Shown here: positions 1 to 5,506 of the stretch, piece by piece
Layout: the number at the start of each line of letters is the position of its first letter
Position numbering within the stretch: position 1 is the first letter of the stretch
Assembly: GCA_025963265.1 (NCBI GenBank)
Contig: JAOPUY010000109.1
Coordinates: forward strand, 1 to 6,494
Length of the DNA: 6,494 nucleotides
Direction of reading: 5' to 3'
From: Frankiales bacterium
GTDB lineage: Bacteria; Actinomycetota; Actinomycetes; Mycobacteriales; Jatrophihabitantaceae
Notes under the pieces: generated by a model
The model's input: the letters and a program-made list of their open reading frames with translations, nothing else
Told to the model about the DNA's origin: nothing
Databases searched by the model: none
Program-made: the position numbers and the translations under genes

Positions 1-133
1 CCCACAGCGCGCTCCACCACGCGGCCTCGCGAAATCCGATGACGTGGGAGTTACGGTGGGCCAGCAAGTCGATTGCCAGCATCACCACCACAACGGCGGC
101 GAAGGCGAACCACGCCCAGAGTGGGACGTTCAC
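1..133 (-). CDS. TerC-family integral membrane protein, N-terminal part only
   Basis: Forty-four codons are visible, read right to left from a GTG at 133-131, and the gene runs off the left edge. The peptide opens MNVPLWAWFAFAAVVVVMLA, a hydrophobic first helix ending in the acidic IDLL pair (residues 21-24). A short polar turn (HRNSH) follows, then the FREAAWWSALW segment (residues 35-44). This order, helix with IDLL, H-rich turn, then REA-W, is the usual N-terminus of TerC/Alx proteins, which sit in the inner membrane and in studied members export manganese or take part in tellurite resistance. Substrate here is inferred only. GTG at 133 is the first start after an in-frame stop about 60 bases upstream, but it has no good ribosome site. 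A leader frame with a strong AAGGAG ends in a GTGA overlap with it, so translation may be coupled. Alternative: a small unrelated membrane protein, since most of the gene is missing. Confidence 0.8.
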   Translation of the reverse strand, partial: MNVPLWAWFAFAAVVVVMLAIDLLAHRNSHVIGFREAAWWSALW

Positions 134-171
134 GATCGGACCGAAGTGGGAGCGGGGATCGAGGCGATCAC
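130..171 (-). CDS. 13-codon leader frame before the TerC gene
   Basis: A GTG at 171-169 opens a 13-codon frame (VIASIPAPTSVRS) whose TGA overlaps the TerC GTG in a GTGA junction. It has the best ribosome site in this region, AAGGAG at 182-177, with five bases to the GTG, whereas the TerC start itself has none. The arrangement suggests that ribosomes entering here re-initiate on TerC. The peptide resembles nothing I know. The alternative is that the AAGGAG is fortuitous and the frame is not used. Confidence 0.4.
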   Translation of the reverse strand: MIASIPAPTSVRS

Positions 172-179
172 GAAAACTC

Positions 180-221
180 CTTGAGGATCAGGATAACCGC
201 TGTGGTTATCGGTTCCTCAAG
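180..221. repeat. Nested inverted repeat upstream of the TerC gene
   Basis: Two stacked dyads share one centre. The inner arms GATAACC (192-198) and GGTTATC (204-210) are perfect, with a 5-base loop. The outer arms CTTGAGGA (180-187) and TCCTCAAG (214-221) are also perfect, separated from the inner stem by 4 and 3 unpaired bases. Fifteen base pairs in 42 bases is far more than expected by chance. As RNA, the 3' outer arm (minus strand) would pair the first bases of the AAGGAG ribosome site. As DNA, it covers the putative -35 and -10 boxes and would suit a dimeric repressor or activator. Confidence 0.75.
190..220 (-). promoter_or_regulatory. Possible TerC-gene promoter
   Basis: On the minus strand TTGAGG (220-215) and TATCCT (195-190) resemble -35 and -10 boxes with a 19-base spacer. 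Transcription would then begin near 183, just before the AAGGAG ribosome site. The -10 lies inside the right arm of the GATAACC/GGTTATC dyad, so a bound protein could block or remodel the promoter. The 19-base spacer is longer than the usual 17. If the true start is further upstream, the dyad is instead an RNA hairpin. Confidence 0.4.
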
Positions 222-280
222 CCTGCCTTCGCGCGCACCTGGCCACCGGAGCGGATGACGGACGAGTTGAGCCTCGTGTT

Positions 281-297
281 TTGCCGGAACCCGGCAA
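281..297 (-). terminator. Hairpin after the PucR-type regulator gene
   Basis: TTGCCGG (281-287) and CCGGCAA (291-297) form a perfect 7-base-pair stem with a 3-base loop, 27 bases past the regulator's stop codon. On the minus strand no U-run follows, so this would be the U-less type of terminator common in high-GC actinobacteria. It also separates the regulator from the downstream TerC gene on the same strand. Confidence 0.5.
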
Positions 298-323
298 TGT
301 CCGCCGTGGTGCGGCCGATTCGG

Positions 324-1508
324 TCAGCGGCCCGGCGCCTCGGGCCAGTCCAGCAGCTTCGCGCCCAGGACGGCCACGTGCAGCGAGAACCGATCGGTCG
401 GGCTGGCGGGATCCAGCCCGGTGAGCGAACGCACCCGGTCAAGGCGGTAGGTCACGGCCCGGACCGACAGGTGCAGCGTGCGGGCCGTCTGCGCCGCGTT
501 GCCGCCCGAGCCGAAGTAGGCGGCGAGGGTGTCGAGCAGCGCCGCGGCGCCGCGCACGGCTCGCAGCGGGCTCAGCAGCGTCTCGACCAGGTCGGTGATG
601 GCGGCCCGGTCGCGCAACAGCACGTTGTAGACGAGCAGGTCGCGCGCGTGCACGATCGGCTCCGACAGTTTCACCCGCTCGGCTAACAGCAGCGCGTCGC
701 GGGCCTCCTGGTAGGAGCTCACCACGCCGTGGGCGCCGGGTCCGGGCCGGCCCACCCCGATCTGCCAGTGGTTTTCGGCCACGCTCGGGCCGAGCACCCG
801 GGCCAACCGGGCCAGCACCTGCTCGCTGGCCTCGGCGTCCGGGGCCGGGAAGACCACGACGAGCCGGCCCTCCTTGCTGGCGACGAGCGCGTCGGCGTCG
901 CCTTTGCGGCCCAGCACCGCACGCTCCACCGCGGCGAGTACCGCTGCTCCGTCGCTGAACGGCGTCGGGCCGAGAACGACCGCCACCGCGTGCGGACCGG
1001 AGAGGTCCAGCCCGTAACCGTCGGCTCGGCGCAGCACATCGGCCAGGTCGGCGCCGCCGGTCAGCAAATCCTCGATGAACTCCCGCCGGGCCGACTCCTC
1101 GGCGCGCACCAGAGAGCGGCGCGCCAGTTGGAAGCCCTCGGCGATGGCCGCGACCGCGTCGTCGACCGCGTGCAGCATGACCTCTCCGGCGACCACGACG
1201 GCGGCCGGGTCTCGCTGGGCCTCCCGCACCGGCGGCTGGTGCCGCCACAGCCGCCAGGCCGCCGACAGATAGAGATCCAGCAGCGCTCGCAGGGCCACGC
1301 CCTGTCGAGCCGCGGTGTCGCCGATGGCTTGATAGGCCGCCATCTGCCGGCGACTCAGCGGCCTGCCCGCGACCACCGCGTGCGCCAGGGCGGTGAGGAA
1401 GTCGCCGAGTAGCTCGACCGAGACGCCGCCGGCGTCCGCCGCTCCTCCGGCGGCGACCTCGGCGATGATCTCGGCCGACACGGGTGCTGCTTTGCCGCCA
1501 GTTGGCAT
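324..1508 (-). CDS. PucR/CdaR-family transcriptional regulator
   Basis: A 394-residue protein. Residues 322-386 carry the C-terminal PucR-type helix-turn-helix: LLDTLAAYF, then GNAAQTARTLHLSVRAVTYR and LDRVRSLTGLD, a layout in which the recognition helix lies around SVRAVTYRLDRV. Residues about 170-282 look like the degenerate GGDEF-like fold found in CdaR/PucR proteins (AVAVVLG, LVVVF, IGVGRPGPG, YQEARDALLLAER). Residues 10-145 are helical and resemble the N-terminal region often annotated as RsbR-type or unknown in actinobacterial relatives; I am less sure of that part. Such proteins are usually activators or repressors answering a metabolite; the signal is unknown here. The start at ATG 1508 is favoured because the longer frame (to 1631) would overlap the divergent kinase gene and adds low-complexity sequence. 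There is no ribosome site, but a -10 box sits 7 bases upstream. Codon 275 is a rare TTA. Divergent to the shikimate kinase gene, 70 bases away. Confidence 0.9.
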   Translation of the reverse strand: MPTGGKAAPVSAEIIAEVAAGGAADAGGVSVELLGDFLTALAHAVVAGRPLSRRQMAAYQAIGDTAARQGVALRALLDLYLSAAWRLWRHQPPVREAQRDPAAVVVAGEVMLHAVDDAVAAIAEGFQLARRSLVRAEESARREFIEDLLTGGADLADVLRRADGYGLDLSGPHAVAVVLGPTPFSDGAAVLAAVERAVLGRKGDADALVASKEGRLVVVFPAPDAEASEQVLARLARVLGPSVAENHWQIGVGRPGPGAHGVVSSYQEARDALLLAERVKLSEPIVHARDLLVYNVLLRDRAAITDLVETLLSPLRAVRGAAALLDTLAAYFGSGGNAAQTARTLHLSVRAVTYRLDRVRSLTGLDPASPTDRFSLHVAVLGAKLLDWPEAPGR

Positions 1509-1515
1509 GAAAGCG

Positions 1516-1521
1516 ACTCTA
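1516..1521 (-). promoter_or_regulatory. -10 box for a leaderless regulator transcript
   Basis: TAGAGT (1521-1516, minus strand) fits the actinobacterial TANNNT -10 and ends 7 bases before the ATG at 1508. The RNA would therefore begin at or next to the ATG. This matches the lack of any Shine-Dalgarno sequence before that ATG. No clear -35 is visible, as is common for such promoters. Confidence 0.5.
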
Positions 1522-1578
1522 GCGTGACCGATACCATCGGGCCCGAGACCGGTCGGCGGCCTGAGGAGTGATGGTGAG

Positions 1579-2073
1579 ATGGCGGTAGTGCTGATCGGCT
1601 TCATGGGCGCCGGTAAGACCACCGTCGGCACCTTGTTGGCTGAGGCGCTGCAGCGCCCCTTCCTCGACAGCGATCAGTATCTCGAGCAGCAGCTGGGTCG
1701 AGCTGTGCGCGAGGTGTTCGCGACCGACGGCGAGGCGCGCTTTCGGCAACTCGAGCATGAGGCGGTGCTGGCGCTGCTGGCTGGCCCGGATGCGGTGATC
1801 GCCCTGGGCGGCGGGGCGGTGGGGGACGAGCGCACCCGGGCCGCGCTGGGGCAGGCCGCGGTGGTCTACCTGCGAGTGAGCTACCCGGAGTCCATGTCGC
1901 GGGTCCACGGCGACCAGTTCCGACCGCTGCTGCATCGGCCCGAACTCGATCAGGTGTACCTGGAACGGCTTCCGCTCTATGAGGAGCTCGCGGCGGTCAC
2001 GCTCGACACCGACGGCCGGGCGCCGTCGGAGCTCGTCGAGGACATCCTGGAAATGCTCGGCAAGCTCGACTGA
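1579..2073 (+). CDS. aroK: Shikimate kinase (stand-alone)
   Basis: A 164-residue protein, normal length for the family, which phosphorylates shikimate at O-3 with ATP in the cytosol, the fifth step to chorismate. Visible motifs: Walker A GFMGAGKTT (residues 7-15); FLDSD with Asp30 and Asp32 for magnesium and shikimate; EARFR (52-56) with the shikimate-binding arginine near 54; the ALGGGAV loop (75-81); the lid-region arginine in FRPLL (Arg115); and ERLPLYEELA with Arg130, matching the second shikimate-contacting arginine. Nothing essential seems missing. The ATG is set by GAGGAG at 1563-1568, ten bases upstream. In actinobacteria aroK normally lies between aroC and aroB; here neither is adjacent, so this may be a second copy or a relocated gene. 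The symbol is therefore by family only. A gluconate-kinase-like relative is less likely given the GGG loop and RPLL motif. Confidence 0.88.
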   Translation: MAVVLIGFMGAGKTTVGTLLAEALQRPFLDSDQYLEQQLGRAVREVFATDGEARFRQLEHEAVLALLAGPDAVIALGGGAVGDERTRAALGQAAVVYLRVSYPESMSRVHGDQFRPLLHRPELDQVYLERLPLYEELAAVTLDTDGRAPSELVEDILEMLGKLD

Positions 2074-2078
2074 TCGAG

Positions 2079-2109
2079 TTGAGCGGGCCTAGGCCCGCTC
2101 ACCTAGGTT
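2079..2109 (+). promoter_or_regulatory. Possible promoter of the DinB-like gene
   Basis: TTGAGC (2079-2084) and TAGGTT (2104-2109) resemble -35 and -10 boxes with a 19-base spacer. The spacer is almost wholly occupied by the palindrome at 2080-2101. A 19-base spacer holding a dyad is the layout used by MerR-family activators; no MerR gene is in the window. This is an inference from spacing and sequence only. Confidence 0.3.
2080..2101. terminator. 22-base perfect palindrome, terminator or operator
   Basis: Starting 7 bases after the kinase stop codon, TGAGCGGGCCT is followed at once by its exact reverse complement. As RNA it folds into a 9-base-pair GC-rich stem with a CTAG loop and no U-run. 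It can terminate transcription from the kinase gene. It also fills the spacer of a possible promoter for the next gene, so an operator role is equally possible. A second small palindrome, ACCTAGGT, follows directly at 2101-2108. Confidence 0.65.
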
Positions 2110-2139
2110 GGAATCGGTACTGGGGAGGGAGCGGTCCAC

Positions 2140-2646
2140 ATGCGTTGCGCCGAGCTGTTAATCGAGGCCTACGGCCGGATCGTCGAGGTGGTCGAGGCGG
2201 CCGTCGCCGGCTTGAGCCTCGATCAGCTGAGCTTTCGGCCGGGCCCGGCCGAGGGCGGGGGCAACTCCATCGGCTGGCTGATCTGGCACTTGAGCCGGGT
2301 GCAGGACGATCACGTGGCCGACGCCGCCGGCCAGCCGCAGGTGTGGCTGGCCGACGGATATGCCGACCGGTTCGACCTGCCCTTCGCGCCGGCGGCGACC
2401 GGCTACGGCCAGGGCGAGCGCGACGTGGCCGCCGTCCGGGTGAGCGCCGAGCTGCTGCTGGAATACCACCGTGCGGTGCACGCCCGGACGGTGGCCTACC
2501 TAGCCGGGTTGAGCGAGCAGGACCTGGACCGCGTCGTGGACCCGTCGTGGGATCCGCCGGTCACGCTGGGCGTGCGTCTGGTCAGCGTCATCTCCGACGA
2601 CCTGCAGCACGCCGGCCAGGCGGCCTATGTCAGAGGGCTGCTGTAG
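2140..2646 (+). CDS. DinB-superfamily protein (DinB_2/DUF664-like)
   Basis: A 168-residue cytosolic, mostly helical protein. Two blocks identify the superfamily: NSIGWLIWHLSRVQDDH (residues 42-58), with His50 in the second helix, and ISDDLQHAGQAAYVRGLL at the C-terminus, with His157. In this four-helix-bundle family such histidines usually bind a metal; here one ligand of the usual three may be replaced by Asp153 or Asp154. Related actinobacterial proteins include mycothiol-dependent transferases, but no substrate can be read from the sequence. The ATG at 2140 follows a purine-rich ribosome site (2122-2131, GGAGG and AGGGAG) 8-11 bases upstream. Codon 7 is a rare TTA, so expression could depend on the cognate leucyl-tRNA. 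It lies 66 bases after the kinase gene, with a strong hairpin between them, so it is probably transcribed on its own. Confidence 0.82.
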   Translation: MRCAELLIEAYGRIVEVVEAAVAGLSLDQLSFRPGPAEGGGNSIGWLIWHLSRVQDDHVADAAGQPQVWLADGYADRFDLPFAPAATGYGQGERDVAAVRVSAELLLEYHRAVHARTVAYLAGLSEQDLDRVVDPSWDPPVTLGVRLVSVISDDLQHAGQAAYVRGLL

Positions 2647-2699
2647 ACCATGAAGCCAGGGCAGGGTCGGGCTGAAACAATTTCGTCGAACGACTTCCG

Positions 2700-2705
2700 T
2701 ACAAT
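2700..2705 (+). promoter_or_regulatory. Probable -10 box of the MFS transporter gene
   Basis: TACAAT (2700-2705) is a good -10 match in the only AT-richer patch of this gap (about 2672-2730). No clear -35 lies at the usual distance. Just upstream is a short dyad TCGT-CGA-ACGA (2683-2693) that could be an operator half-site pair. The start would fall near 2712, giving a leader of about 160 bases. Confidence 0.4.
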
Positions 2706-2711
2706 CGGTTT

Positions 2712-2872
2712 GCGGGGATAAACCCGAATCTCACTGACCCTGACCGCGTTCCCGCCAGCCGCTCTCCCTCGGTGGCCGGCATTGCCCTGACCGCACAGCG
2801 ACCGCTTCCCGCCGCCCGTCCGATGCCGGGCGCCGCTGGGACGACGTCCGTTCTCTACCGACAGGATCGAAC
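2712..2872 (+). promoter_or_regulatory. Long, possibly structured leader of the MFS gene
   Basis: The stretch between the putative start and the transporter ATG contains several potential pairings. They are CGGG/CCCG at 2713-2716 and 2723-2726, CCGGCAT (2776-2782) with ATGCCGG (2823-2829), and GGAC/GTCC at 2839-2842 and 2846-2849. The 10-base word CCCTGACCGC occurs twice (2738-2747 and 2785-2794), each followed further on by TTCCCGCC. I recognise no known riboswitch class. In such GC-rich DNA some of these pairings will be chance. Confidence 0.3.
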
Positions 2873-4375
2873 ATGAGTGTCAATCCGGATATCGACTCCC
2901 GAGCCGAGAATGGGGCTGCTCCGCCGGATCCCCGGCGCTGGATCGCGCTGGGCATCATCGCCGTCTCCCAGCTGATGGTCGTGTTGGACGCCTCCATCGT
3001 CACCATCGCGCTGCCGGACGCGCAGAAGGCGCTGCACATCTCCGAGGTCGACCGGCAATGGGTGGTCACGGCCTACACGCTGGCCTTCGGCGGGTTGCTG
3101 CTGCTCGGCGGGCGGATCGCCGACTACGCCGGCCGCAAGCGGATGTTCGTCGTCGGCCTGCTCGGATTCGCCGCCGCCTCCGCGTTGGGCGGGGTGGCTC
3201 AGAGCGAGGCCATGCTCTTCGGCGCGCGCGCCCTGCAAGGCGCGTTCGCGGCGCTGCTGGCCCCGGCCGCCCTCTCGCTGGTCACAGTCACCTTCGTCGA
3301 GTCGAGGGAACGGGCGCGAGCCTTCGCCGTCTACGGCGCCATCTCCGGCGGCGGCGCGGCCATCGGCCTCATCCTGGGCGGCGTGCTGACCGAGTACGCC
3401 TCCTGGCGCTGGTGCTTGCTGGTGAATGTGCCGATCGCGGTGCTGGCCGCCGTGGCCGCGGTCCGTTACGTCCACGAGAGCAGAGCCGAGGGCGACACCA
3501 AGTACGACATCCCGGGCGCGATCCTGGTCACCGGCGGGTTGGTCAGCCTGGTCTACGGCTTCACCGAGGCGGCGAAGGAGGGCGTCGGCTGGGCCGCCGC
3601 CTCCACGCTGGGGTTCCTGGGCCTGGCCGTGGTGCTGCTGGTCGCCTTCGTCGTGGTCGAGGCGCGCACCGCCAGCCCATTGCTGCCGTTGCGCGTCGTG
3701 CTCGATCGCAACCGCGGTGGCTCCTACCTGTCCTCCCTGCTGGTCGGCGCCGGGTTGTTCTCGATGTTCTTGTTCCTGACGTACTACTTCCAGCTCAATC
3801 TCGGCTACAGCCCGCTCAAGTCCGGGTTTGCCTTCCTGCCGTTCAGCATCGGCATCATCGTGACCGCCGGGCTGGTCTCCTCGATCCTGCCCCGGACCGG
3901 CCCGAAACCGCTGATGGTGATCGGCTCGATCATGGCCGCGGTCGGCCTCTACCTGTTCACCTTCATCAGCGAGGACGCAAGCTGGCTGACTCACGTGCTG
4001 CCCGGCGAGTTGCTCATGTCGGTCGGCCTGGCGCTGGTGTTCGTGCCGTTGTCGAGCTTGGCCCTCATCGGCGTCGCCGACCACGACGCCGGCGTGGCCA
4101 GCGCGATGTTGAACACCAGCCAGCAGATCGGCGGCTCGCTGGGAACAGCGTTGCTGAACACCTTCTACGCGAGCGCGGTCACCTCGTATCTGGCCAGTCA
4201 CGTCAAGGTCCCAGCCGACGTCGCCAAGCTGCAGCCGCTGGCGTTCATCCACGGCTACCAAGTCGCCTTCAGCATCGGCTGCGGACTGCTGGTCGCATCG
4301 GCCGTGACGATCATCGTGCTGATCAACGCCAAGCGCGACGATTTGCCGGCCGAAGCGGTGCCGGTGGCCGCCTAG
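2873..4375 (+). CDS. MFS drug-efflux-type transporter, DHA2 (EmrB/QacA) family
   Basis: A 500-residue membrane protein, the usual size for 14-helix proton-coupled exporters that remove drugs, dyes or secondary metabolites. The first helix (about 25-47) contains VVLDASIVTIALP with Asp39, the D1 motif of this family. Motif A, GGRIADYAGRKRM, spans 79-91 in the loop between helices 2 and 3. RALQG (119-123) is the motif B region with its conserved arginine. The glycine-rich GAISGGGAAIGLILGG (155-170) is motif C, typical of antiporters. Hydrophobic segments continue to about residue 486, then a short charged tail. The start at 2873 has a modest AGGA site six bases upstream. Substrate cannot be read from sequence. 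No TetR or MarR regulator gene is adjacent, unlike many such exporters. It converges on the FabH-like gene. Confidence 0.92.
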   Translation: MSVNPDIDSRAENGAAPPDPRRWIALGIIAVSQLMVVLDASIVTIALPDAQKALHISEVDRQWVVTAYTLAFGGLLLLGGRIADYAGRKRMFVVGLLGFAAASALGGVAQSEAMLFGARALQGAFAALLAPAALSLVTVTFVESRERARAFAVYGAISGGGAAIGLILGGVLTEYASWRWCLLVNVPIAVLAAVAAVRYVHESRAEGDTKYDIPGAILVTGGLVSLVYGFTEAAKEGVGWAAASTLGFLGLAVVLLVAFVVVEARTASPLLPLRVVLDRNRGGSYLSSLLVGAGLFSMFLFLTYYFQLNLGYSPLKSGFAFLPFSIGIIVTAGLVSSILPRTGPKPLMVIGSIMAAVGLYLFTFISEDASWLTHVLPGELLMSVGLALVFVPLSSLALIGVADHDAGVASAMLNTSQQIGGSLGTALLNTFYASAVTSYLASHVKVPADVAKLQPLAFIHGYQVAFSIGCGLLVASAVTIIVLINAKRDDLPAEAVPVAA

Positions 4376-4384
4376 GCCTGTCTC

Positions 4385-4410
4385 GATCCAGACCTCGGGG
4401 CGGCTGGATC
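4385..4410. terminator. Hairpin between convergent genes
   Basis: GATCCAG (4385-4391) and CTGGATC (4404-4410) make a perfect 7-base-pair stem with a 12-base loop, ten bases after the transporter stop and 26 bases past the FabH-like stop on the other strand. Its position suits a shared, two-way terminator. No U-run follows in either direction. Confidence 0.5.
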
Positions 4411-4435
4411 AGCGCTCGGCCGGATCAGCGCTCGG
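4406..4435. repeat. 14-base tandem repeat at the FabH-like gene's 3' end
   Basis: GGATCAGCGCTCGG occurs at 4406-4419 and again at 4422-4435, a 16-base period. The second copy ends directly beside the stop codon of the minus-strand gene (4438-4436), and the first shares bases with the terminator hairpin's right arm. It looks like a local slippage duplication. Confidence 0.8.
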
Positions 4436-5398
4436 TCAGGGGGACAGCAGCACCTGGCCGGCGTAGGTCAGCCCGGCGCCGAAGCCCAGCACGAGCATGG
4501 GCGCGCCGCTGGGCACCTGGTGCTCGAGCAGCAGCTTGGACATGGCCATCGGGATCGAGGCGGCCGAGGTGTTGCCCGAGGTGACGACGTCGCGGGCGAT
4601 GATGGCGCTGTCGGCCCCGAGCTTTTTGGCCAACGCCTCGACGATGCGCAAGTTGGCCTGGTGGGGCGCGAAGACGGCGAGCTCGGACGGGTCGACGCCG
4701 GACTCGGCGCATGTGCGGAGCGCGACCGGTCCGATTTGCGACGTCGCCCACCGGTAGACGGTTTGACCCTCCTGGGTGATCATGCGGGTCTCGGGGTCGA
4801 TGCGGATGACCTGCGAGTTGTCGCCGTCCGAACCCCAGACCACCGGCCCGATGCCCACCGTGTCGCTCGCCGAGACGATCACCGCCCCTGCCCCGTCGGC
4901 GAACAGAATCGCCGTGGAGCGATCGGTCCAATCGACCCAGTCGGAGAACTTCTCGGCGCAGACGACCAGCACGGCGGAGGCCTGGCCGGTGAGCACCGCG
5001 TTCGAGGCGGCGTTGAGGGCGTAGACAAAGCCGGCGCAGGCGGCGTTGAGATCGAAGGCTCCTGGCGAGTCGATGCCGAGGCGGGCCGCGATCTCGGCCG
5101 CGCCGATCGGGATCGGGAAGCGCGCCGTGCAGGTGGCGAAGATGACCAGCCCGATGTCGGCCGGCTCGAGCGAGGACTTGGCCAACACATCGCGGGCGGC
5201 GCGCTCGGCCAGGTCGACCAGGGTTTCCTCAGCCGCCAGATGGCGTTCGACGATGCCGGTCCGGGTGCGAATCCAGTCGTCATCGCTGTCCAACCCGCCC
5301 GCGACCAGATCTGCGTTGGTCTTGACCGTCTCGGGTTGGTAGTGGCCCCAGGCGACGACCCGGGTGCCGACTGGCTTGTCACGACTGACTAGAGGCAT
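4436..5398 (-). CDS. Ketoacyl-ACP synthase III (FabH-like)
   Basis: A 320-residue thiolase-fold enzyme, close to the usual FabH size. Such enzymes condense an acyl-CoA starter with malonyl-ACP to begin fatty acid chains; relatives work in natural-product pathways. The catalytic triad is complete: Cys121 in NAACAGF (118-124), His246 in HQAN (246-249) and Asn276 in SGNTSAAS. WIRTRTGI (42-49) matches the CoA-binding segment, FADGAGAVIV (166-175) the core strand, and GFGAGLTYAG (305-314) the C-terminal glycine loop. A difference is TCTARFPIPIG, where FabH usually has TCTPD before the PS motif, so the acyl pocket entrance may differ. No other fatty acid gene is adjacent, hence no symbol. ATG 5398 is chosen because homology begins shortly after it; the frame stays open to an ATG at 5521, but that adds 41 unconserved residues and spans a likely promoter. 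Only a weak AGAAAG (5413-5408) precedes it. Confidence 0.9.
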   Translation of the reverse strand: MPLVSRDKPVGTRVVAWGHYQPETVKTNADLVAGGLDSDDDWIRTRTGIVERHLAAEETLVDLAERAARDVLAKSSLEPADIGLVIFATCTARFPIPIGAAEIAARLGIDSPGAFDLNAACAGFVYALNAASNAVLTGQASAVLVVCAEKFSDWVDWTDRSTAILFADGAGAVIVSASDTVGIGPVVWGSDGDNSQVIRIDPETRMITQEGQTVYRWATSQIGPVALRTCAESGVDPSELAVFAPHQANLRIVEALAKKLGADSAIIARDVVTSGNTSAASIPMAMSKLLLEHQVPSGAPMLVLGFGAGLTYAGQVLLSP

Positions 5399-5487
5399 TA
5401 CACGTCGCTTTCTGGTGCCCTGGCTCGCAGCGGAAGCCGAGATCTCGGACGGCAGTTTCTCCGACGACGTCGTGGACCACGCTGCAT
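5398..5487 (-). CDS. 29-codon arginine-rich upstream frame
   Basis: ATG at 5487 opens a 29-codon frame with eleven arginines, including a run of five (RRRRR, residues 6-10), whose TAA shares one base with the FabH-like ATG (TAATG junction). If translated it would couple to that gene. No ribosome site is visible, and out-of-frame GC-rich DNA readily yields arginine codons, so this may be chance. Confidence 0.2.
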   Translation of the reverse strand: MQRGPRRRRRNCRPRSRLPLRARAPESDV

Positions 5488-5500
5488 GGCCCGGGCGGCG

Positions 5501-5506
5501 AGGATA
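5501..5506 (-). promoter_or_regulatory. Probable -10 box of the FabH-like gene
   Basis: TATCCT (5506-5501, minus strand) fits TANNNT and lies in the 10-base word CGGTTATCCT, which also covers the putative -10 of the TerC gene. No convincing -35 is seen. It would give a leader of roughly 95 bases. Confidence 0.4.

Noticed and set aside
134..280. A yybP-ykoY manganese riboswitch ahead of TerC
   Set aside because: The conserved loop sequences of that class are not visible on the minus strand here, although the context would suit it.
1509..1631. N-terminal extension of the regulator to an ATG at 1631
   Set aside because: It would overlap the kinase gene and its ribosome site, adds unconserved sequence, and the -10 box at 1521-1516 lies inside it.
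2855..4584. Very long open frames opposite to and out of phase with the transporter gene
   Set aside because: They are rich in Arg, Gly, Asp and Gln repeats typical of shadow frames in GC-rich genes; the transporter frame has clear family motifs.
4520..5392. Long plus-strand frame across the FabH-like gene
   Set aside because: It is the antisense shadow of a gene with an intact catalytic triad and has no recognisable domain.
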